From Willaertia magna (taxonomy: Eukaryota; Heterolobosea; Eutetramitea; Acrasida; Naegleriidae), in assembly GCA_902984215.1 (NCBI GenBank), contig CADWAF010000485.1, forward strand, positions 1-11,102: a DNA stretch of 11,102 bases, read 5' to 3'. Both the position numbers and the translations under genes were made by a program. Positions 1 to 6,370 of the stretch are shown piece after piece (position 1 is the stretch's first letter; every line of letters starts with the position of its first letter). Below the pieces are notes generated by a model. The model was not told the origin of the DNA and ran no database searches. It saw nothing but the letters and a program-made list of their open reading frames with translations.

Positions 1-50
1 AAACATTACAATATTTTTAATATTTGCTGTTACTCCCTTCATGTTAAAAT

Positions 51-623
51 TTATTTTTTATGTTGAACGTAACTTAAATAAGCATTCCAAAATATTGAAA
101 CAGCGTTTACAAATAATACCCTAAAATGATAAGGAACAATTGTAAAATTAATTAACTGAACAGCTGGCCAAACCATCCAATTTACAAGTAAAGTTGGAAA
201 TAAATCTTTCTTTAATTTTATCCAAACATCACTCATAGAATGACCTTCTATCAAACCCATATAAGTTAAAAATTGAAATAATGAAAATGGTGAAAAACCC
301 AATTGGTCAACTGCCATCTGTCTTGTTGCATTTAAAATTTTTTCTTTTTTTGTTGGGATGTAACCACTTGGATATTTCTTTGCGATATATTTATCTAAAA
401 ATTTATACCATAAATGTAAAGTAGGACCGACCATAAATAAACCAAAACTGGCCATCTTTAAGGTTCTTTCAAAATCAAATTTTAATTCGTGATGTCTTTC
501 ATGTTGGATAGTTTGTGTAAGTAAATCGCCTGCTCCAACAAGTAAGGCAGCGGAAACTGATTTTGTGACTATTGGCCTGTGTTGTAATTGATGAAAATAC
601 CAACTACCGATACTTTTAAACAT
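51..623 (-). CDS. Mpv17/PMP22 family membrane protein
   Basis: This 190-residue protein has the usual length and layout of the Mpv17/PMP22 family, small four-helix proteins of the mitochondrial inner membrane or peroxisome thought to form channels or affect metabolite and nucleotide pools. Visible family landmarks are W8-Y9 and P17/T20 at the N-terminus, GD at 32-33, GP at 66-67 followed by H70 and W72-Y73, DQ at 106-107 with P112, and the strong C-terminal block W149, WP 152-153, NF 159-160, P164, R168, W179 and YLS 182-184. Hydrophobic segments lie near 22-38, 55-75, 108-124 and 145-185. The ATG (621-623, minus strand) lies in an A-rich context and gives a family-typical start. An AATAAA reads on the minus strand across the stop codon. 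It diverges from the RCC1 gene across 201 bases. Family assignment is secure; the organelle (mitochondrion or peroxisome) cannot be decided here. Confidence 0.93.
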   Translation of the reverse strand: MFKSIGSWYFHQLQHRPIVTKSVSAALLVGAGDLLTQTIQHERHHELKFDFERTLKMASFGLFMVGPTLHLWYKFLDKYIAKKYPSGYIPTKKEKILNATRQMAVDQLGFSPFSLFQFLTYMGLIEGHSMSDVWIKLKKDLFPTLLVNWMVWPAVQLINFTIVPYHFRVLFVNAVSIFWNAYLSYVQHKK

Positions 624-824
624 TTTTTTTATTGTTCCATACTTTCTTTTATAAATACTCTATCTTATCTTTGGCCATCTATAATTAGCCTTGCCCAACA
701 ACATCACTTTAGACCTTAATAAAATATTAAAATTCTTTCTTCTCATAGTTGCAGTTTCGATTAGGGCTGAGCAAGAGACTTTTTGAAATTAAATAATTTT
801 TTGTTCGATCGTGGCTAATTAAAA
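624..824. promoter_or_regulatory. Divergent intergenic region
   Basis: These 201 bases separate two divergently transcribed genes, so promoters for both must lie here. The sequence is AT-rich, with A-rich stretches next to each start codon. I see no clear paired TATA elements or operator-like repeats, so the assignment rests on position alone. Confidence 0.4.
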
Positions 825-1943
825 ATGCAGCAAAATATCTATATCTTGGATAGATATGAAAATTACACTAGACATGACTTTGAACTAAAGATAAAGCAGG
901 TGGCAAGTGGATTAGATTTTCTTTTAATTTTAACAGAAAACGGAACCGTTTTCTACAAAGGTGTCATGAAAAGTTATAACAATCAAGATGCTAGTGATTT
1001 CACCCAAATTGTTGACAAGAATATTTCATTTATTTCACATATTGCATGTGGAGAGAGTTTCTTTATTTTAGTTAATAGAGATGATAAAGTATTTATTTGT
1101 GGAGAGTTAGATAATAGACAGTATAATCATTTAACTGAAATTTCAAATGATTTTGTAAGGGAAAAGGATATTAAATTTATTTCATGTGGAGCTGACATTG
1201 TAATTTTTGTAACAAAATATGATGAATTAATTGTTAGTGGATGTTTACAAGCATTTAGTGGAGATGTCACTTTTTCTGATGGATTTATGAAAATAAATAA
1301 TTTAAACATTAAAAATATTAAAGATTTACAATGCGGATTCACTCATACCGTTGTTTTGGACAATAACGGTTACGTTTATGGAAGTGGTGACAATAGCGTT
1401 TATGGAAGTGGTGACAATAGCCATGGTCAATTAGGAAAGTTAGAAAAGGATGTAGAAATACTTTCAAATTTAACAAAACTGAATATTCCATTTAAGATAA
1501 AGAAAATGGCAGTTAATATTGAAAGTACTTTATTATTAAATTATTTTAATGAATTATACGGTAGTGGTACCGATATTTATGTGAACAATGTTGAAGTTAA
1601 AGAATTTACAAAATTTATTTTAAGTGAAAATATAATCATTAAAAATTTATTTCGTTCTGGATATTCCAGTTTTAATGTTATTTTAACAGATGACGGTCTT
1701 TATGCATATACGTCAAGCAATAAGATATTTACGAAATTAGAAACGATTGAAACGATTGACTGTACTAATTGGGAATATAATACCGTTAATATTAATAACA
1801 GTTTTGGTTGGGAAGGAGTAAATATTTTCCAGACAAATTATAAAATTAATAGAAAGCAAAAGAAGGAAAGAATTTATAATATTTACAAACAACTACTAGA
1901 TATCCATAATACTTTTTTTGATGTTGAATTTCTTTATCAGTGA
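825..1943 (+). CDS. RCC1-repeat (beta-propeller) protein
   Basis: This 372-residue protein carries degenerate RCC1 repeats, each a short strand ending in xxCGxxHxxxL followed by DGxVYxxG. They are visible around 25-46, 70-93, 117-139, 166-204, about 230-250 and 270-295. The fourth is the best preserved (CGFTHTVVLDNNG, then VYGSGDNSHGQLG). RCC1 propellers act as protein- or chromatin-binding platforms, and true RCC1 is the Ran exchange factor, but divergence this large argues against a Ran-GEF role. The fourth repeat contains an exact in-frame 24-bp duplication that doubles VYGSGDNS (residues 184-199). The protein ends with FFDVEFLYQ (364-372), which resembles the opening strand of a BTB domain, a common C-terminal partner of RCC1 repeats in amoebae. 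The BTB domain itself is absent, so the C-terminus may be truncated. An AATAAA at 1962-1967 follows the stop. Confidence 0.85.
   Translation: MQQNIYILDRYENYTRHDFELKIKQVASGLDFLLILTENGTVFYKGVMKSYNNQDASDFTQIVDKNISFISHIACGESFFILVNRDDKVFICGELDNRQYNHLTEISNDFVREKDIKFISCGADIVIFVTKYDELIVSGCLQAFSGDVTFSDGFMKINNLNIKNIKDLQCGFTHTVVLDNNGYVYGSGDNSVYGSGDNSHGQLGKLEKDVEILSNLTKLNIPFKIKKMAVNIESTLLLNYFNELYGSGTDIYVNNVEVKEFTKFILSENIIIKNLFRSGYSSFNVILTDDGLYAYTSSNKIFTKLETIETIDCTNWEYNTVNINNSFGWEGVNIFQTNYKINRKQKKERIYNIYKQLLDIHNTFFDVEFLYQ
1374..1421 (+). repeat. Exact 24-bp in-frame tandem duplication
   Basis: Two identical 24-base units, 1374-1397 and 1398-1421, each encode VYGSGDNS inside the fourth RCC1 repeat. A normal RCC1 blade has one such turn before HGQLG, so the extra eight residues lengthen a loop. 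Perfect identity at the DNA level suggests a recent replication-slippage event. Confidence 0.95.
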
Positions 1944-2310
1944 ATCGCTTATGTTTTTTGAAATAAAGTTTACTGTCTAAAAGGTGTGTGTTACACATAA
2001 CTCGCTCTTTTCTATTCAAAGAATACATACTTCTTTACTAGTGTTTTAAATGGTAAATTAGACCCAAAACATTACAATTGTGTTATTTGTTGTAGGTGTA
2101 AGAATTACTGGTTTTCTTTACTAAAGCCATTATAATAAACAGCCAATAATGTGTAATTCCAGTTCATTCTATGAGATTATAATAGTTGTTTGGGATGTTT
2201 GTTGTGAATTTTTTTTTAAAAAAATATTTAAAACAAATGAATAACGGTAAAAAAAGGAGGCAAAAGGAATGTTGCGAGGAACAAGGTTAGCAAAGAAAAA
2301 ATAGGTATTC
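1944..2310. other. Intergenic region between RCC1 and kelch genes
   Basis: These 367 bases hold the 3' end of the RCC1 gene and the promoter of the kelch gene. A T-run meeting an A-run (a T7A7 palindrome at 2211-2224) and a purine-rich leader just before the kelch ATG are visible. A weakly BTB-like stretch can be read in the +1 frame near 1980-2040, but it contains stops and is reported only as a finding. Confidence 0.5.
1962..1967 (+). promoter_or_regulatory. Candidate polyadenylation signal of the RCC1 gene
   Basis: AATAAA lies 19 bases after the RCC1-gene stop codon. The motif occurs often by chance in AT-rich DNA, so the call relies on its position. Confidence 0.35.
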
Positions 2311-2904
2311 ATGTTGTCTTCAAGTATTCCATTACGTTTCGGTCACACCCTCTCCGTTTTACAAAATGAAAACAAAGATCCATATAAATTATTTATTTTT
2401 GGTGGATCTATTGTTAAAGATAATGAATTGACTTTTACAAATGAATTGTTTGAGATTGAAATGTCAAATCAATCCGAGAGTTGGAATAAAATTATAATGA
2501 ATAATCACAATATTGTAAAAGAACGTAATTTTCATAGTTCAGTAATTTATGAAAATGAATTAATTATATTTGGTGGGAAAAGTAACGGATATTTTAATGA
2601 TATGTATTCTTTAAATTTAATTGAAAAAGATGAATGGAAAAAGATTGAATATAATAATAACAAAATGACAAGTGACATTCCAACACCAAGATTTGGACAA
2701 ACAATGTGTGTTTACAATGATTGTTTATATTTATTTGGTGGATTTACAAATCAATCAGAAGTTTCAAATGAAATATTTCAATTTAAATTAAAGGAAAAAA
2801 CATGGAAATTATTAAAATTTACAAACAAGGCAATGATTAGTGGAAGATATTATCATACAATGAATGTTATTTATTGCCACTATTTAAATAAAATTACCAC
2901 ATGA
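2311..2904 (+). CDS. Kelch-repeat protein, C-terminally truncated
   Basis: This 197-residue frame has three complete kelch blades and the start of a fourth. Each blade shows the R-x-x-H/Q opening, the GG doublet and the distal W: blade 1 at about 9-61 (GG 31-32, W58), blade 2 at about 71-112 (GG 88-89, W109), blade 3 at about 126-168 (GG 143-144, W165). Blade 4 opens at GRYYHTMNVI (178-187) and then stops at TGA 2902-2904 before any GG. Kelch propellers need about six blades to close the ring, so this is roughly half a propeller. The break coincides with the outer end of an inverted repeat at 2894, since the last kelch-compatible residues are encoded just before it. I infer that insertion or rearrangement cut the gene, which is then probably a pseudogene or makes a short product. 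The lost blades are not seen elsewhere in the window. Confidence 0.8.
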   Translation: MLSSSIPLRFGHTLSVLQNENKDPYKLFIFGGSIVKDNELTFTNELFEIEMSNQSESWNKIIMNNHNIVKERNFHSSVIYENELIIFGGKSNGYFNDMYSLNLIEKDEWKKIEYNNNKMTSDIPTPRFGQTMCVYNDCLYLFGGFTNQSEVSNEIFQFKLKEKTWKLLKFTNKAMISGRYYHTMNVIYCHYLNKITT

Positions 2905-2972
2905 AAATCACAAATAACAAAAGATAACAAATTTAAACAAATTTATAACAATCATCAAGCATAAAATGATGT
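2894..2972 (+). repeat. Left arm of a 79-bp inverted repeat
   Basis: This segment matches the reverse complement of 5068-5146 at 73 of 79 positions without gaps, by eye. The outer end begins TTACCAC and the inner end finishes AAAATGATGT. Similarity stops sharply at both ends. The outer end falls exactly where the kelch gene loses its reading frame. No obvious target-site duplication is seen beside the arms. Confidence 0.9.
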
Positions 2973-3192
2973 CGAAATAAATCACAAATATTTGAGGATT
3001 TAAGGGAATATCATTTTCAGAGAATGAGTAGTAATTCAAAGATATTAAGAATTATAACAAATGATACTTTTATTTCATCTTTTTGTCTTGAAAGAGAAAA
3101 TGGTTTTAATTGAAAGTGCCACTTTTGCGAGATTTATTTTTGAGTTACTTTTTAACTAAATTAAAACATTCTCCAATAATTCTCAATTTCTA

Positions 3193-3248
3193 AGATTATT
3201 TACAAGCCACATTAGCACTACACTGCCAAGACCTATGTTTTTTTGTTC
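3193..3248 (+). repeat. 56-bp block, exact inverted copy at 11047-11102
   Basis: All 56 bases match the reverse complement of 11047-11102, where the window ends, so the true match may extend further. It is the outermost visible block of the mosaic inverted duplication shared by 3193-4809 and 10672-11102. Confidence 0.95.
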
Positions 3249-3270
3249 AAATCAATAAAAAAAATTAAAA

Positions 3271-3308
3271 TCAAACATTAAGATCAAGGTCAAACACTAA
3301 AATCAAGT
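3271..3308 (+). repeat. Two 19-bp imperfect tandem units
   Basis: TCAAACATTAAGATCAAGG (3271-3289) is followed directly by TCAAACACTAAAATCAAGT (3290-3308), which agree at 16 of 19 positions. The function is unknown. The right-end inverted copy lacks this part. Confidence 0.7.
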
Positions 3309-3449
3309 TCAGTCAAAGTTTGAATTAAAGCGAGCTCTCATTTTTGAGAGATATTTGTACTTTTTGTAGAGCAATATTGGTTAACTTTTTATTTTTATTG
3401 GTCACACATTTTGGTCAAATTATATTAATTTTTTAATCCAAATCAACAC

Positions 3450-3485
3450 TCAACCTTGGGTTAACAAGAAAATAAAGCAATTTTC
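3450..3485 (+). repeat. Block shared inverted with 10995-11029
   Basis: About 36 bases around CAACCTTGGGTTAACAAG match the reverse complement of 10995-11029 with a single one-base indel. It is the second block of the mosaic duplication. The left copy carries about 200 bases between it and the first block, where the right copy has only 17. Confidence 0.85.
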
Positions 3486-3984
3486 TTTACAAATGAGAAG
3501 CTAGTGTATACTATGATTTTGTAACGATTGTAAATTATTAAAATTCTTTTTAGAGAACAAACTTTTCAGAAAACAAAACACACAAAATACATGAATATTC
3601 AACAAACGTCTTCACTTGTTATAATATGAAAAAATAATTTGTTTAAGTCACTAATTATAATTCGCGCTTCACAACACTAATAACTAGTACGTTGTTTAGC
3701 AGTTTATTATCTCACTTAAAAAAGCGATAAGATTAGTACAAGCGCTTCGAATTCTGAAAACAAGATCTATGAATACAATGAAAAATTCTTTTGTGTATAA
3801 CATTAATGAAGCTCGCTATAATACAAATAAAGAGAAAGGACCATTGTTTTTTGATACTTTGTAAATTAGAAACGTTCATTTTGTAAACGAATAAAATATT
3901 CGCTCACAAAATTAACAACAGTACTTTAGTCGGCCTTCTATGTTTTGGGAGTATTACTTAAAGTAAACTAAAAACCTGACACCT

Positions 3985-4020
3985 AGCGAACAGATGTTAG
4001 TGAGAATCTACCTGTTCGCT
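3985..4020 (+). promoter_or_regulatory. Hairpin with perfect 9-bp stem in the leader region
   Basis: AGCGAACAG (3985-3993) pairs perfectly with CTGTTCGCT (4012-4020) across an 18-base loop, ending 67 bases before the ATG of the gene at 4088. It is unusually GC-rich for this intergenic DNA. It could be an RNA structure in the 5' leader or a binding site; nothing else identifies it. Confidence 0.45.
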
Positions 4021-4087
4021 TATTCTGCCGTTTGTTTGAGTAGAAGTAAGATGTGATTTGTTTATAGTTTTCACTAATCATCAAAAA

Positions 4088-4720
4088 ATGTCAGAACAAC
4101 CAAAATTCATTGATGAAACTGGAACAGTAAAGAGAAAGTTGAGAGAGACTATTTTAATGAAGACTGCTTTAAAAGAGAACCAAAGAAAGGGAAGAGTTAG
4201 AAAAGTGTTGAAGGATAAGAGGCTTCTCCAAAACTATTTTGAGTTTTCTTCAAAGAACAATGCAACATGTAATAATCCAACCATTCAATACGAAGTTAAA
4301 AATCTGAGTGATGGACATGACTTTGTTTCGTGCATGTTTGTAAGCAACCAAATTAACAACAACAACAACAATACTGGCTGTATGAACGAGGAGAACGAAG
4401 AGGATAAGATTTCTTCACTTAACTATAAATCAATGGACAATGAAATGGTGCTCCTAAAAGAAAGCACATGTGGTGCTTTAACTGACAACTTTGCCACATT
4501 GAGCAACAACACATTAGACAACTTTGGTACTGTACGCTCTTTTGCAAACTGCTCGACTACTAACAATATAACAGCTCCTAACGTAACATCAACTCCTTGC
4601 AGTATTTCACATAATCATCAAGGCTTGATACTAGTAAGTGAGCATTTTCATTTGAAATTAGATATTGAAGATTTCATTAAATCTTATAATGCCCAAGTTC
4701 TGGAAAATAAAAGTTTTTAA
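4088..4720 (+). CDS. Unrecognised protein, family member 1 (conserved N and C blocks)
   Basis: This 210-residue protein is of no family I recognise. I chose the ATG at 4088 because its paralogue at 5641 starts with the same MSEQ; the frame upstream opens only with a non-ATG codon. Two conserved blocks flank a variable middle. The N block, residues 1 to about 88, is very basic in its first 45 residues (many K/R, including GRVRKVLKDKR), then reads NYFEFSS and VKNLSDGHDFVSC. The middle is Asn/Thr/Glu-rich with a short poly-Asn run. The C block, GLILVSEHFHLKLDIEDFI, is acidic and hydrophobic and looks folded. No membrane segment or signal peptide is visible. The gene lies between the arms of the 79-bp inverted repeat. 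Its C-terminal codons and 3' flank are copied, inverted, at 10672-10917. An AATAAA at 4784-4789 sits in that conserved 3' flank. A nucleic-acid-binding role is only a guess from the basic N-terminus. Confidence 0.75.
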   Translation: MSEQPKFIDETGTVKRKLRETILMKTALKENQRKGRVRKVLKDKRLLQNYFEFSSKNNATCNNPTIQYEVKNLSDGHDFVSCMFVSNQINNNNNNTGCMNEENEEDKISSLNYKSMDNEMVLLKESTCGALTDNFATLSNNTLDNFGTVRSFANCSTTNNITAPNVTSTPCSISHNHQGLILVSEHFHLKLDIEDFIKSYNAQVLENKSF

Positions 4721-4809
4721 ATATTCTTTCGTATTTTAATGCAAAAGTACATGTATTTTTTAGCATGCCATACATTCAGACCAAATAAACAACTTATAGC
4801 TTTACAAAG
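4555..4809 (+). repeat. Gene 3' end and flank, inverted copy at 10672-10917
   Basis: This block covers the last part of the gene at 4088 and about 90 bases of 3' flank. The coding part matches the inverted copy with about five differences in 150 bases; the flank has more differences and small indels. Both copies keep the AATAAA in the flank (4784-4789 and, on the minus strand, 10692-10697), which suggests it is the transcript's 3' untranslated region. Confidence 0.93.
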
Positions 4810-4895
4810 ATATTCAACTTCTAGTGTAACCAGGTATTGGTGATTATGTATTGTCGACAAAAAAAAAGTACTTGGGGCACTAACACGAAGTTGAC

Positions 4896-4915
4896 TAATT
4901 AATAATTATTAATTA
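4896..4915. repeat. Perfect 20-bp AT palindrome
   Basis: TAATTAATAATTATTAATTA is its own reverse complement. Such palindromes arise easily in AT-rich DNA; this one lies in the noncoding stretch inside the inverted-repeat-bounded segment. Confidence 0.8.
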
Positions 4916-5067
4916 ATATTTTGCAGTTAAGCCTTAGATTCAAACTATTTAAAAGGAAGACAATTGCTTTACTTATTTTTTCTAAGCATTGTCCTATTTA
5001 TTGCACTTTACAAAATTATTTCTAGAAATTATACTGTTATTTAGTTAACGACAAAAACTACTGACCA

Positions 5068-5146
5068 ACATCATTTTAAGCTTGATAATTGTTATAAAAT
5101 TGTTTAAATTTGTTATCTTTTATTGTTTGTGATTTTCAAGTGGTAA
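5068..5146 (-). repeat. Right arm of the 79-bp inverted repeat
   Basis: This is the reverse-complement partner of 2894-2972, with about 92 percent identity by eye. Together the arms bound 2253 bases containing the gene at 4088. The base just outside the arm breaks the similarity, as on the left, which makes these ends look like defined termini. Confidence 0.9.
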
Positions 5147-5420
5147 CTCAAAAATGTTGTGTTATTTGCAACTCTTTTGTGCCGTTTTTAAACGAAAAAA
5201 TAGAAAACACTTTGCTTGGCGAGAGGCGTTTTAAATGATGAAGAAGCGCAGGTTTTTGAAACTGCTGAGCGCCGGTTGCAAAGTAGGTTCACCAATTATT
5301 TGTCATAGAGAACTGTTATTATTTAGTCCAAGAACGCAATTTATCCTTTACAGGTTTTATTTTCTGTAATTTAATAATTTTCGCTACCGCACAAATTGTA
5401 CCTAAAATAACTTGTTGAGT

Positions 5421-5442
5421 TTTGGGTATTCGCTGACCCAAA
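5421..5442 (+). promoter_or_regulatory. 7-bp stem-loop upstream of second family gene
   Basis: TTTGGGT (5421-5427) pairs with ACCCAAA (5436-5442) across the loop ATTCGCTG. It lies about 200 bases before the ATG at 5641. It is not the same sequence as the hairpin before the first family gene. Its significance is uncertain. Confidence 0.3.
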
Positions 5443-5640
5443 TAACAGTCGCTATCTAAACCATAACAGAGTTTGCAGTTAGATAATTACTGAAAAGAGA
5501 TCTATAATTTACTTTTGGTTTTCCGTTAATTGCATACAATGGAAATGAAATGACGATCTAGGTAATGCGCCTCTAATCAACTGAAACAAACTTAAATAGA
5601 TGCTTGTTGTGACTAACCTACCAGACAATTCAAAAGAAAA

Positions 5641-6204
5641 ATGTCAGAACAAAGAAAATTTATTGATGAAACAGGTAAAGTTAAGAGAAAGCAAAAAGAA
5701 ACGGTTTTAATGAAAATTGCTTTAAAAGATAATCAAAAGAAGGGAAGAGTTAGAAGGGTATTGAAAAACAAAAGGCTTTTGCAAAACTATTTCGAGTTTT
5801 CTTCCAAGATGCCTGCCACATGCAGCAACAATCCTACACTTCAGTTTGAAGTTAAAAATTTAAGTGACGGACATGACTTTGTTTCATGTACACTTGTCAG
5901 CAACCAAACAAAAGATAACAAGCAAGAAGAGTGCCTCAGAGAGAATTCTTCTGATTTACAAACAGATTGCCCCCTGAATAACGATCCGGAATTTCAATCA
6001 ACTGAAACATGTAATTCTTTTACTAACAGCTTTACAAACATTACTAACGCAACTAACCAACAACAAGATAATCTTTGTTCGCAGAACTGTAAAGGATTAA
6101 TTTTAGTGAGTGAACATTTTCATTTACAATTAGACGTAGAAGATTTTATTGCTTCTTATAGAGCCCTATCAAGAAACACACGATTTTCCAATGTTAACCT
6201 GTAG
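5641..6204 (+). CDS. Unrecognised protein, family member 2 (paralogue of 4088 gene)
   Basis: This 187-residue protein is a paralogue of the product at 4088. The first 88 or so residues agree at roughly 80 percent, mostly with conservative changes (K/R, E/D, I/V), covering the basic stretch (GRVRRVLKNKR), NYFEFSS and VKNLSDGHDFVSC. The C block GLILVSEHFHLQLDVEDFI (about 153-171) differs from the first copy at only two positions across those 19 residues. The middle (about 90-150) is Asn/Thr/Gln-rich, does not align well and is shorter, which explains the length difference. The last ten or so residues also differ. The ATG sits after an A-rich run. This pattern of conserved ends and a freely changing linker implies two functional domains under purifying selection. 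No catalytic motif, signal peptide or membrane segment is seen. It lies just outside the inverted-repeat-bounded segment and 166 bases before the phosphatase gene. Confidence 0.8.
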   Translation: MSEQRKFIDETGKVKRKQKETVLMKIALKDNQKKGRVRRVLKNKRLLQNYFEFSSKMPATCSNNPTLQFEVKNLSDGHDFVSCTLVSNQTKDNKQEECLRENSSDLQTDCPLNNDPEFQSTETCNSFTNSFTNITNATNQQQDNLCSQNCKGLILVSEHFHLQLDVEDFIASYRALSRNTRFSNVNL

Positions 6205-6370
6205 AACAACACAAAGAAATCTTACTTGTTCCAACTGTACCAAGAGTACAAATAATTTGCTTGTCTTGTCTAAAATAAAACCACTCTTCACCCACTTTAC
6301 AACAGAACCTGTTCTGCAAGTTCTCTATGCAGTAGTTCCGTTTGAAGAAGTGCTTCATGCAAAATAAAAA

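Larger units (their letters stand above)
2973..4087. other. Long noncoding stretch upstream of the first family gene
   Basis: No convincing gene lies in these 1.1 kb. What it holds: a block at 3193-3248 repeated exactly, inverted, at the right end of the window; two 19-base imperfect tandem units at 3271-3308; a CTCTCA/TGAGAG hairpin at 3335-3350; two more blocks shared with the right end (3450-3485 and 3628-3657); an imperfect inverted repeat around 3659-3753; and a 9-bp stem at 3985-4020 just upstream of the gene. The 5' leader and promoter of the gene at 4088 must lie here. Confidence 0.6.
4721..5640. other. Intergenic region between the two family genes
   Basis: These 920 bases hold the 3' flank of the first family gene, a perfect 20-bp AT palindrome at 4896-4915, the right inverted-repeat arm (5068-5146), a GC-elevated island at about 5204-5305, and a 7-bp stem-loop at 5421-5442 upstream of the second family gene. 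No gene can be supported. The noncoding flanks of the two family genes do not resemble each other, so their duplication looks older than the inverted copy at the right end. Confidence 0.55.

Noticed and set aside
1127..1342. A minus-strand open frame inside the RCC1 gene
   Set aside because: It is a shadow of a well-supported coding region with no domain of its own.
2211..2224. T7A7 palindrome as a transcription terminator
   Set aside because: Homopolymer runs like this are common in AT-rich intergenic DNA, and intrinsic terminators do not apply to a nuclear genome.
2255..2262. AGGAGG-like purine run before the kelch gene resembling a bacterial ribosome binding site
   Set aside because: It lies about 50 bases from the ATG, and the organism looks eukaryotic, so it has no such role.
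4058..4087. An upstream extension of the first family gene
   Set aside because: The extension begins with TTG, not ATG, and the paralogue at 5641 starts at the equivalent MSEQ, so 4088 is the better start.
5235..5363. A 42-codon open frame with a bacterial lipoprotein-like start (KLLSAGC)
   Set aside because: It is short, eukaryotic in context and has no homology I can name. The lipobox resemblance is coincidental. The GC-rich part is reported as an island instead.
6149..6367. A 72-codon plus-strand open frame overlapping the end of the second family gene and the gap before the phosphatase
   Set aside because: It overlaps a conserved coding end in another frame, has no recognisable domain, and is matched by an equally long frame on the opposite strand, as expected by chance.
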